Virus record (IMG/VR): IMGVR_UViG_3300034630_000003
Coordinates: 1 to 37,259 of that record
DNA length: 37,259 bases
Origin: a virus
Direction: 5' to 3' (one strand)
The notes beneath the pieces are model-generated. The model ran no database searches. It saw only the letters and a program-made list of their open reading frames with translations, and was not told where the DNA came from. The position numbers were made by a program, and so were the translations under genes. The first letter of the stretch is position 1. The number at the start of each line of letters is the position of its first letter. This document shows, in pieces, positions 28,788 through 36,470 of the stretch.

Positions 28788-29428
28788 AGTCGATCGCGCC
28801 CGCCGCGCTCGACGCGCTGGCTGCCGGGACGGCAATCGTCACCGGCGCGGTGGAGATCCTCTGCACGCCGCCGGTGCGGGTCTGGGGCGGGTGGCACGCG
28901 ATCACTCTGGCGGGCCAGACCTTCGAGCCGATCGGCGATCGCGGGCTGGTGGAGGTGAGCGGCGGGGCGCTGGGCGATGCGGCGCAGAACATCACGCTCA
29001 ACCTCTCCGGGATCGAGCCTGCGACGCTGGCGCTGCTCGATGCGGCGGGCGTTTCGGGCGCGCCTGCGACGCTGTGGCGGCTGATCTTTTCGGGCGACGG
29101 GAACACGCTGCTCGATGCCGATATCTGGGCGCGCGGGCGGATCGACACGCTGGAGCGGCGCGAGGAAATCGGCGGGACGGCGGCGATCACCGCGCAGCTG
29201 GAGACCGCGGCCAAGGGCCTCGGGCGGCGCGGCGGGCGGATGCGCAGCGATGCGGATCAGCGGCTGTTGGACGCCTCTGACGGGTTCTTCAAGAACGTCT
29301 CATTCGCCGGTGAGAAGACGCTGTACTGGGGCGGCAGGCGGCCTGCGCGGGCCGGGACGGCGCTGGGTGGCAGCAGTTCGGGCTTCCTTGGCGGCGTGGT
29401 CAACAGCATCGTCGAGGCGCGGCGATGA
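28784..29428 (+). CDS. Tail tip hub-type protein
   Basis: 214 residues, ATG 28784. All-beta with the late segment SDADQRLLDASDGFFKNVSF and KTLYWGGR, a pattern shared by the proteins between distal tail and NlpC/P60-like genes (DUF2163-like position in gene transfer agents). Probable component of the tail tip; no enzymatic motif is visible. Confidence 0.68.
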   Translation: MKSIAPAALDALAAGTAIVTGAVEILCTPPVRVWGGWHAITLAGQTFEPIGDRGLVEVSGGALGDAAQNITLNLSGIEPATLALLDAAGVSGAPATLWRLIFSGDGNTLLDADIWARGRIDTLERREEIGGTAAITAQLETAAKGLGRRGGRMRSDADQRLLDASDGFFKNVSFAGEKTLYWGGRRPARAGTALGGSSSGFLGGVVNSIVEARR

Positions 29429-29832
29429 CCCGCGACATCCCCGCCCTGCTCGCGCTGATCGCGGCGCGCGGCGACCGCCGCTTTGGCTGGCAGCGCGGGC
29501 GCGACTGCGTGAGCTTTGCCGCTGCCTGCATCAAGGCGCAGACCGGCGCAGACCTGCTCGAGCACGTGCCGCGCTGGCGCAGCCGGGCCGAGGCGCTGCG
29601 GATGGCGCGTGAGCGTGGCGGGCTCAAGCAGGCGCTGGACAAGCGATTAGACCGGGTCGCACCGGCGCTGGCGCGGCGCGGCGACATCGCCGGACTGCCC
29701 GATCCGCTGTTCGGCATCCGGCTGATGGTGGTCGAGGGCGAGACGCTGGTCGGGCCGGGGCGCAGCGGCCTCGAACGCCTGCCGAGAGCGGCGATGACCA
29801 TCGCCTGGTCGGCGGAGAGCACCGATGAGTAG
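29425..29832 (+). CDS. NlpC/P60-like tail peptidase candidate (DUF6950 type)
   Basis: 135 residues. RRFGWQRGRDCVSFAAACIK has the Cys28 nucleophile context (DCxxFaa) of small papain-like tail proteins, and ARRGDIAGLPD fits the later RGD-type loop. The catalytic His is not evident, so the enzyme may be degenerate. In siphophages and gene transfer agents this position holds a cell-wall peptidase that opens peptidoglycan during DNA entry. Overlaps the tail tip gene by 8 bases. Confidence 0.72.
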   Translation: MTRDIPALLALIAARGDRRFGWQRGRDCVSFAAACIKAQTGADLLEHVPRWRSRAEALRMARERGGLKQALDKRLDRVAPALARRGDIAGLPDPLFGIRLMVVEGETLVGPGRSGLERLPRAAMTIAWSAESTDE

Positions 29833-32800
29833 AGTGATCCGCTCCGTCGTGCAGATCGGCGCGTCGATCATCGGCGCGACCATCGGTTTTGCGATCGGCG
29901 GCCCGACCGGCGCGCTGATCGGGGCGACGCTGTTTTCGTTCGGCGCGCGGGCGCTGCTGGGATCGGGCGGAGGCGGGCCGCGCCGCGCGGCAGCCGCCGC
30001 GACCCTGCAGCTGGGCGAACAGCCGCGTCAGGCGGTGCTGGGCCGGTCAGCGGTTTCCGGCAGCCTGGTCGACGCGTTCAATTACGGCGGGCGCTACGGC
30101 ACCGACTGGGAGGTGCTGGTGATCGCGCTGGCCGATCACCGCTGCGACGCGCTGGAGGGATTTTTCGTCGACGACAAATACGTCGCCTTTGCCGCCGACG
30201 GCAACGTCGCGGGCTTCAACAACCAGCTGCAGGTGTTCTGGCGCAGCGGCACCTGGACGCAGTCGCCGCCGTCGATCCTGACCACCAACGGGCCGGGCTG
30301 GACCGCCAATGATCGCGGGCGCGGCGTCGCCTACGTGGTGGTCGCCTACAAGGCCGATGCCTCGGACGCGAGCAATCCGGTCTGGCCGAGCGGGCGGCCC
30401 CGGTTCCGCTGGGTGGTGCGCGGGCTGCGCTGTTACCAGGCGAGGAAGGACAGCACGGTCGGCGGCAGCGGCGCGCACCGGCGCAGCGATCCGGCGACGT
30501 GGCAGTGGACCGAGAACCCGATCGACATCCGTTACAACTGGGTGCGCGGGATCTACGCGGGCGATCTGGTCGCGCAGCCCGAAATGCTGCTGATCGGGCG
30601 CGGATTGAGCGCCATCGAGGCTCCGCCCGCCAACGTCTTTGCCCGCGCCAATCTGTGCGACGAGCTGGTCGGCGGGGCGGCGCGCTACCGGATCGGCGGC
30701 GTGGTCGCCGCGACCGAGCCGTTCATCGATGTCGAGAGCGATTTCGCAGCCGCCGTCGCGGGCACGATCAGCCAGCCCGAGGGCGCGGTCGAGGTCAATC
30801 CCGGCGAGGCGAAGGCCCCGGTCGCGACCTTCACCGATGATGACCTGATCGTCGGCAGCGAGGTGATCTTCAGCGACTTCCTGGGCGCAGGTGACGACAA
30901 CTGGATCAACACGGTGGTGGCGCGCTACGTCGATCCCGCCCAGCGCTGGAACCAGCACAGCGCGCCGGTGCGCCGCGACATCGCCGATGTGACCGCCGAT
31001 GGCGGGCCGAGGGAAGCGCAGCTGGGCCTCGATTTCGTCACCAACGGGCCGCAGGCGCAGCGCGTGGCCGAGATCGCCCGGCGGTTCGGGCGGCTGTGGG
31101 GTCGCGCGCAGCTGACCCTGCCGCCGCGCTTCGCCTTCATCGAGGAGGGCGACTGGGTGACCTGGCAGAGCCAGCGGCACCTGGGCGGCGCGACCTTCAC
31201 CTTCCGGGTCGAGGCGTGGGGATCGGGCCGCGACTGGCACCATCAGCTGACCCTGCGCCAGATTTCCGCCAGCGTCTATTCCGACACCGCCCCGCTGACC
31301 GACGGATCGGTGGCGAGCGACCAGCCCGCCCCGCCCGCGATCGCCGCGCCGGGGGCAGCGGCGTGGAGCGTGGCGGCGGTGCTGATCGACGGGACGGTGA
31401 GGGTGCCCGCGCTGCGGCTGAGCGGCGCGGCCGACGATCCGGCGGCGCGTTTCGTGATCGCGGAAATCGTCCAGCAGGTCGCCGCCCCTGACGTGAACAC
31501 CGTCTGGACCTTCGCCGCCAGTCTGCAACCCGACGTGACGCTGTTCGATATTCCGGTGGTTTCGGGCGGGACGTTCTGGGTGGCGATTTCCTACGAGGTT
31601 GACGGCGTGATCGGCCCGCGCCGGGTGCTCGGGCCGGTGGTCGCGGGCGCGCTGACCTACCCGGACGGCACGCCGGTCGCCCCGGTCGCCCCGGCCAACG
31701 CGAACCGGGTGCCGTTCTCGCGGATGGAGGGCAATCAGGGCTGGGCGGTGCTGTTCAACCCGGTGCCGATCGCGCTGACGCTTACCTACGGCGCGACCAA
31801 CACGATGCGATCCTTCCGCGCGGCGGGGACAGCGGCGGCGGCGGGTAACAGCTTCTCGGTGGGCACCGGCAGCACGCCCGCGTTCCCGCTTTCGCCGGGG
31901 CAGCGGGTTTCGGTGCAGAGCCGGATTGAGCGGATCGGGGCGGCGGGCGGCACCTGGCAGCTTGAACTGTGGATGTTCGCAGCAGACGGGGTGACACAGG
32001 ACAGCGTGGTGGTGGCGAGCGGCAACACGTCGCGGCTGCTGACTGATCCCCCTGCGCAGGGCTTTGTCGATGTGCCCACCAACCGCTTTTCCGGGCGGCT
32101 CGAACTGCGCTGGATCGGGGCGGCGGCGGGCGCGATCGAACTGGCGCTGGCCGAGCCGATGGTGGCGAGCGCAGCCATCGGCCAGACCGTCCACCCGACC
32201 TTCTCCCCCGGCCCCAACGCGGAGAACGGTGCCGATGTCACCGCCACCGCGCAGCGCAGCATCGAGCCGCAGTTCCCGGTGATCGAGATCAAGCAGGGCG
32301 AGGCGGGGCACACCGGCAACCGCACCGTCACCCACACCGCCAAGCGCGGGACCGCGACGCTGACTGGCGGCACCTGGTCGCTGCCTTCCGAGAACCTCGG
32401 CACCGGCGATGCGACGATCAACAGCGGCACCGGCACCGTCGCGCTGAGCGGGATCGTCCAGTCGGGTGCCTATTCGGTGCGCTACACGCACACTGACGGG
32501 CTCGCGACCGATCTGCCGGTGAACGTCACCTACGTTCCGACCCCGCCCGGCGGCGTGGTTTCAGCCAAGACGGCGCGGCAGACTTCAAGCGCGGGCACAG
32601 CGAACAACAACCTCTGGCAGAACATTCTTACGCTGGCGATGACTTCGGCCCCGACCGGCCGGGTCAGCTTCGGTGGCTTTGAAGGACTGTCATTTCTTGA
32701 ACCTTTAACCGGCACCGGCACCGCTGATTTCGAAGCGCGGCTGCAACTGGACGGCGTCACGCTGACCAGCGTGCTTTCGCAGAACGTGGTCACCGGCGGG

Positions 32801-32956
32801 GTCATTTCTGCGGTTGAATTTTCCGAGATGTTCAGCGGCAGCTACGCGGTCACCTCCGGCAACCGCAGCTTCACGATCGACCTTCGCCGCACGTCGGGCA
32901 CCGGCCAGATTTCCAGCACCAACACGGCGCTCGAAGCCACGATCATCGCAACCTGA
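29825..32956 (+). CDS. Tail tip / host specificity protein (J or GTA gp15-like)
   Basis: 1043 residues, the largest gene. The N-terminus has a glycine-rich hydrophobic stretch (IIGATIGFAIGGPTGALIGA), common to these proteins. Central hub domains follow: TLQLGEQPRQAVLGRSAVSG, DHRCDALEGFFVDDKYVAFA and RRFGRLWGRAQLTLPPRF. From about residue 490 come Ig/fibronectin-like modules and, near the end, a beta-rich domain likely facing the receptor. It forms the central tail tip that anchors fibres and senses the host. Confidence 0.87.
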   Translation: MSRVIRSVVQIGASIIGATIGFAIGGPTGALIGATLFSFGARALLGSGGGGPRRAAAAATLQLGEQPRQAVLGRSAVSGSLVDAFNYGGRYGTDWEVLVIALADHRCDALEGFFVDDKYVAFAADGNVAGFNNQLQVFWRSGTWTQSPPSILTTNGPGWTANDRGRGVAYVVVAYKADASDASNPVWPSGRPRFRWVVRGLRCYQARKDSTVGGSGAHRRSDPATWQWTENPIDIRYNWVRGIYAGDLVAQPEMLLIGRGLSAIEAPPANVFARANLCDELVGGAARYRIGGVVAATEPFIDVESDFAAAVAGTISQPEGAVEVNPGEAKAPVATFTDDDLIVGSEVIFSDFLGAGDDNWINTVVARYVDPAQRWNQHSAPVRRDIADVTADGGPREAQLGLDFVTNGPQAQRVAEIARRFGRLWGRAQLTLPPRFAFIEEGDWVTWQSQRHLGGATFTFRVEAWGSGRDWHHQLTLRQISASVYSDTAPLTDGSVASDQPAPPAIAAPGAAAWSVAAVLIDGTVRVPALRLSGAADDPAARFVIAEIVQQVAAPDVNTVWTFAASLQPDVTLFDIPVVSGGTFWVAISYEVDGVIGPRRVLGPVVAGALTYPDGTPVAPVAPANANRVPFSRMEGNQGWAVLFNPVPIALTLTYGATNTMRSFRAAGTAAAAGNSFSVGTGSTPAFPLSPGQRVSVQSRIERIGAAGGTWQLELWMFAADGVTQDSVVVASGNTSRLLTDPPAQGFVDVPTNRFSGRLELRWIGAAAGAIELALAEPMVASAAIGQTVHPTFSPGPNAENGADVTATAQRSIEPQFPVIEIKQGEAGHTGNRTVTHTAKRGTATLTGGTWSLPSENLGTGDATINSGTGTVALSGIVQSGAYSVRYTHTDGLATDLPVNVTYVPTPPGGVVSAKTARQTSSAGTANNNLWQNILTLAMTSAPTGRVSFGGFEGLSFLEPLTGTGTADFEARLQLDGVTLTSVLSQNVVTGGVISAVEFSEMFSGSYAVTSGNRSFTIDLRRTSGTGQISSTNTALEATIIAT

Positions 32957-32965
32957 GAGGCAGAC

Positions 32966-33106
32966 ATGAACCACGATCTCCAAGCCGCCATCGCCGATGT
33001 CAAAGCGGGCCATGCCGAGCGCATCTGTTCGCCCGGCGAATGGGTGGTCTGGCGCGAAGGTGACGTGGTGATGAGCAAACTGCTGGGCACCGCCCCGGCG
33101 AACTAA
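32966..33106 (+). CDS. 46-aa protein after the tail tip gene
   Basis: ATG 32966 with GAGAGG upstream, TAA at 33106. MNHDLQAAIADVKAGHAERI then EWVVWREGDVVMSKLLGTAP. Small proteins of this kind often follow tail-tip genes, but no function is known. Confidence 0.6.
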   Translation: MNHDLQAAIADVKAGHAERICSPGEWVVWREGDVVMSKLLGTAPAN

Positions 33107-33123
33107 GTCAACGAAAGGAACGA

Positions 33124-33528
33124 ATGATGGCTTTCCAGTTTTCCGATGCGGCACGCAACGCATCGCTCGACGCGATCGAGACCGCGATCGGCACCGGCCC
33201 GACCCTGCGCATCCGCACCGGCGCGCCGCCGACCAACTGCGCCGCTGCGCGCACCGGGACCGTGCTGGCGACGATGGCGCTGCCCTCTGATTGGATGGCG
33301 GCGGCAGCGAGCGGATCGAAGGGGCTGGCGGGACTGTGGCAGGATCTCGCGGCCGACGCTGCGGGCACTGCCGGGCACTTCGAGATCATGCAGGGCGCGA
33401 CCTGCCACATGCAGGGCACCGTCAGCGCGACAGGCGGCGGCGGCGACATGGAAATCCAGAACACCAGCATCGCGGTGGGCCAGCAGATCACGGTGACTGC
33501 CTTCAACATCAACGCTGGCGGCGCGTAG
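33124..33528 (+). CDS. Tail-associated beta-structured protein
   Basis: 134 residues (tandem ATGs at 33124 and 33127, with AAAGGAACGA upstream). Contains ARNASLDAIETAIGTGPTLR, ALPSDWMAAAASGSKGLAGL and TVTAFNINAGG, the pattern of a widespread phage tail-fibre-region family of unknown function. Probably a virion component near the fibres. Confidence 0.68.
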   Translation: MMAFQFSDAARNASLDAIETAIGTGPTLRIRTGAPPTNCAAARTGTVLATMALPSDWMAAAASGSKGLAGLWQDLAADAAGTAGHFEIMQGATCHMQGTVSATGGGGDMEIQNTSIAVGQQITVTAFNINAGGA

Positions 33529-33539
33529 GGGGCGGAGCG

Positions 33540-34547
33540 ATGTCCGGGCCGTTCGTCAATCTCATCAAGAGCACCACCGGCTCCGCGCCGGGGAGCGGGG
33601 CGTTCACGCCGAACGCTGCTGCGCCCGGCTTCATCGGGTGGGGCGACAGCATCTGGGGCGTGGCTGCGGGCTGGATGGGGCTGGTCCGGTTCGACGATGG
33701 CACCGCTTGGGAGCTGCGCTACGCCTACTGGAACGGCACCACGATCAGCCGTGGGGCGAACGCTTTCGTCACCAGCTCAACCGGCAGTGCGCTGTCACTC
33801 AGCGCGGCGGCGACAGCCACGCTGATACCCGATGGCTTGATGGTGCAACCGCACCTTGGAAGCGGCCTGGCACGAGGTTATGTGGGCCTGCCCGGAGCGA
33901 CGACGACGCCTTCGGCGCTGGGGGCTGCGGGCGTCACCGTCACCGGCACTGCGGGCACGGCCAGCATAGCGACCACCGCTGCCCTGACCGAGCGGGGCAG
34001 CAGTCAGACTGCGTCGGCCACCACCGCCAATGCACAAGCTGGCTACACCACCCCGATTCTCGTCACCAACAACACAACGGCGGAGCGGGGAGGATTTGAG
34101 TTCACTGCCCGGTTCGCGTCTGCGACTGCTCTGCCGACCGGGCGGCGGTTGTATGTTGGGGTCAACAGCGGCACGTTCATAACCGTCACCTCTGATCCCA
34201 GCGCCTTCACCGGGCATCTAGCAGGCTTCGCGCTGGATGGGTCGGACACCAACCTGCACCTTCTGACCAACAGCAACGCGGGTGGTGGCACGAAGATCGA
34301 TACCGGCATCCCGTTTGTTCAAAATGGTTACTACCACGCTCAAATCTGGATGAAGCCCGGCGGCGGGCGGGTCTACGCCCTGCTGATGCGGCTCGACACC
34401 GGCGAGATCTGGTTCGGGACCACCACGACGGACATTCCGGGCACGGCCGCCCTGCGCGGGCAGATATTGGGCTGGCTCGGCGCGACCACCGGCACCGCGT
34501 TCACCGTCAACCTGGGGGCGATCATGCTCCGCTCTGGCGGCATGTAA
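33540..34547 (+). CDS. Tail fibre / receptor-binding-type protein
   Basis: 335 residues, ATG 33540 with GGCGGAG upstream. Short head-binding-like N-terminus (GPFVNLIKSTTGSAPGSGAF), a Thr/Ala/Gly-rich middle, then a lectin-like beta-sandwich (FEFTARFASATALPTGRRLY, HLAGFALDGSDTNLHL) and IWMKPGGGRVYALLM. Composition is less GC-extreme than the structural genes upstream, often seen in exchangeable receptor-binding modules. Role inferred from position and fold-like pattern. Confidence 0.65.
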   Translation: MSGPFVNLIKSTTGSAPGSGAFTPNAAAPGFIGWGDSIWGVAAGWMGLVRFDDGTAWELRYAYWNGTTISRGANAFVTSSTGSALSLSAAATATLIPDGLMVQPHLGSGLARGYVGLPGATTTPSALGAAGVTVTGTAGTASIATTAALTERGSSQTASATTANAQAGYTTPILVTNNTTAERGGFEFTARFASATALPTGRRLYVGVNSGTFITVTSDPSAFTGHLAGFALDGSDTNLHLLTNSNAGGGTKIDTGIPFVQNGYYHAQIWMKPGGGRVYALLMRLDTGEIWFGTTTTDIPGTAALRGQILGWLGATTGTAFTVNLGAIMLRSGGM

Positions 34548-35477
34548 GTGTGGGGGTTTTCGCCTTGGGCGGCTGACGCCTGGGCGGCGGAGGTCGAGCA
34601 GAACGCTGCGAGCGGCAACACCGCAACCGCAAGTGCTACGCTAGACCTTTCGGGCGCGGCGAGCACCACGGTTTCAACCGGGGCGGTAGCGAGCGGCGCG
34701 CTAGGCCTTTCAGGATCGGCCACCGCCTCAATCGCCATCTCGGCGACGGCCACCGGAAGCCTTGCGCTCGGCGGCTCTGGCGTGGTCACTGTGGGATCGC
34801 AGGCGCAGGCGAGCGGCACGATCGGGCTGAGCGGCACGGCGACGGCGACAGTCGGGGCGAGCGGCAACAACGCGGTGGCTTCGGGCACGCTAGGGCTCGG
34901 CGGGACCGCGCAGGCTTCGGTCGCCAGCGCAGCCAACACAAGCGGAACGATCAGCCTGGCGGGCAGCGCCAGCGCCAGCGTGCGGATCGCTGCCAGCGGG
35001 GCCGGAACGCTACCTCTCGCTGGCAGCGCGGCTGCGCGTTCCGATCTTTCCACCAGTGCGAGCGGCTCGCTGCCTCTGGGCGGTGCAAGCGCGGCCTCGG
35101 TGCGGATCACGGCGGCGGGGGCGGGGTCGCTTCCACTGACTGGGAGCGCAGGCGCGACCGTCGTCCTGCTCGCCTCGGGCGGCGGCACAATCGCCTTCAC
35201 CGGCGCGGCGCTCGCGGCGGTCGATCTGCGGGCGATTGCGGCGGGCCAGCTCGGCCTTTCCGGCAGCGCGCAGGCGGGCGGCGCGGCGCCGGTGGTGCCC
35301 TGCCCGGTGCGCGGCTTCGCGCTGGAGGCGGTGCTGCCCGGCTTCGCGCTCCATGCGCCGCTCGCGGGCTTTGCGCTCACGCGTGCGGCTCCCCGCCTCG
35401 CCCTCGCTCCCGCGCCGCGCGGCTTCGCCCTCACGCCAGCGCGTGCGGGCTTCATCCTCGAACCGGAGTTAAGCTGA
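34548..35477 (+). CDS. Repeat-built fibre-like protein
   Basis: 309 residues from GTG 34548, immediately after the previous stop. An N-terminal WGFSPWAADAWA cap is followed by eleven repeats of about 20 residues (28-250), consensus ASGxLxLxGSAxAxVxxxAx. A second array has about six units of about nine residues starting GFAL (GFALEAVLP, GFALHAPLA, GFALTRAAP, GFALTPARA, GFILEPELS). Almost no charged residues occur in the first array. The alternating small/hydrophobic pattern suggests a beta-solenoid or trimeric fibre shaft. No known family is recognised. Confidence 0.72.
   Translation: MWGFSPWAADAWAAEVEQNAASGNTATASATLDLSGAASTTVSTGAVASGALGLSGSATASIAISATATGSLALGGSGVVTVGSQAQASGTIGLSGTATATVGASGNNAVASGTLGLGGTAQASVASAANTSGTISLAGSASASVRIAASGAGTLPLAGSAAARSDLSTSASGSLPLGGASAASVRITAAGAGSLPLTGSAGATVVLLASGGGTIAFTGAALAAVDLRAIAAGQLGLSGSAQAGGAAPVVPCPVRGFALEAVLPGFALHAPLAGFALTRAAPRLALAPAPRGFALTPARAGFILEPELS
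34629..35297 (+). repeat. Array of about 60-bp coding repeats (11 units)
   Basis: DNA for the eleven 20-residue repeats of the fibre-like protein; ten units are 20 residues and one (the fourth) has three extra. DNA copies are diverged, so the array is old or under diversification. Each unit contains a codon pattern for G-x-L-x-L-x-G-S/T-A. Confidence 0.65.
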
Positions 35478-35770
35478 TGACTGTGCCGAGCTACCTCAAC
35501 GAGCCGATGGACCCGGCTGATGTTGATGACCACTTCTGGTTCGTGGGTGACTGGATGCGCAGCGGTGAGACGATTGCCGAACATTCGGTGACCTCGGCCG
35601 ACGCGGCGTTTCAAATCACCGGCGTCACCTTCGACGTTCCCAGCCGCGAGCTGCGCTGGCGCTACGCGGGCGGGGTGGCCGGACAGGACTACCTCGTCAC
35701 GCTGTTCGTGCGCACCAACACCGGCCGCAGCGCCGAGCGCACCGTTCGCTATCCCGTCCGCAACCTTTGA
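35477..35770 (+). CDS. Ig-like fibre-associated protein
   Basis: 97 residues, ATG 35477 overlapping the previous stop (TGATGA). Contains a short N-terminal linker and an Ig/fibronectin-like beta domain (ITGVTFDVPSRELRWRYAGG, DYLVTLFVRTNTGRSAERTV). Similar small proteins adapt fibres to the tail in phages. Function inferred only. Confidence 0.65.
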   Translation: MTVPSYLNEPMDPADVDDHFWFVGDWMRSGETIAEHSVTSADAAFQITGVTFDVPSRELRWRYAGGVAGQDYLVTLFVRTNTGRSAERTVRYPVRNL

Positions 35771-35784
35771 TCAGGAGACCCTTG

Positions 35785-36342
35785 ATGACCCGCCGCAAGC
35801 AAACCGCCGCCCCCGCCCCTGCCAGCGCCGAGGAGGCGGTGCTGATGATCGGCCAATTCGTCGGCATCGAGCGCGACCGGATGCTCGAACGCCTCGCCGC
35901 CGAGGCCGCGATCGACCGCATCAAGCAGCAGCGTGACGAACGCCTGCGCGAGCTGGAGGCGCAAGGCGCGCCGCTGTTCGCGGGCCTGAAAGCGTGGTGG
36001 GAAGCGGGCGGGAAGGACGAGCTCGCGCGCGGCAGGCGCTCGGCCGAGATCGCGGGCGCGAAGATCGGCATCCGGCTTTCGACCCCGGCGGTGAAGCTCA
36101 AGCGCGGTGTGAAGCTTGGCGACGTGGTGAGCTGGCTCACCGGCCTGCGCTGGGCGCGCGCGAAGGATTTTCTGCGCACCAAGGTGGAGTTGGACCGGCA
36201 GGCGGTGATCAAGGCGGTGCAGGCCGACGCGAAGATCGGCAAAACCTTCGCCGCGCACCTCACCGTCGAACAGACCGACGAGTTCTTCATCGACGCAGGG
36301 CTGGAGGAAGAGGTGCTGCGGAAGGAAGTGGCCGCCTCCTGA
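35785..36342 (+). CDS. Host-nuclease inhibitor Gam-like protein
   Basis: 185 residues, ATG 35785 with AGGAG nine bases upstream. It matches MuGam layout: an N-terminal coiled coil (VGIERDRMLERLAAEAAIDR, RIKQQRDERLRELEAQ), LFAGLKAWWEAGGKDELARG, then the beta core GAKIGIRLSTPAVKL and a long helix. Gam binds double-stranded DNA ends and blocks RecBCD-type exonucleases. In Mu it lies in the early region just after B; here it is at the far right end behind the tail genes, beside a DNA methylase, which suggests relocation into a defence-evasion module. Confidence 0.85.
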   Translation: MTRRKQTAAPAPASAEEAVLMIGQFVGIERDRMLERLAAEAAIDRIKQQRDERLRELEAQGAPLFAGLKAWWEAGGKDELARGRRSAEIAGAKIGIRLSTPAVKLKRGVKLGDVVSWLTGLRWARAKDFLRTKVELDRQAVIKAVQADAKIGKTFAAHLTVEQTDEFFIDAGLEEEVLRKEVAAS

Positions 36343-36470
36343 AAACGGGGGTGGCCGGGCTGACGCAACAGCCCGAACCGCGAGCGGGTCGCACTCGCAC
36401 CTTGGGCCGTCATGACCGGCCCGTCGGCTCCCCCGGCCGCAAGCGGCGGAGCGTTGTTAAGGTGCCAACT
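36343..36470. promoter_or_regulatory. Gap between Gam-like and Dam-like genes
   Basis: 128 bp with no credible gene. A 6-bp stem CGGGCT / AGCCCG (36356-36361, 36370-36375) could end the tail/Gam transcript. An imperfect palindrome around GGGCCGTCATGACCGGCCC lies near 36404-36422. The methylase ribosome site AAGG is at about 36459-36462. A separate promoter for the methylase is plausible but no clear -35/-10 pair is visible. Confidence 0.45.

Noticed and set aside
30047-32491. 814-residue leftward open frame opposite the tail tip gene
   Set aside because: Antisense shadow of the 1043-residue tail tip gene; repetitive Arg/Ala/Pro/His composition, no motif and no plausible leftward operon.
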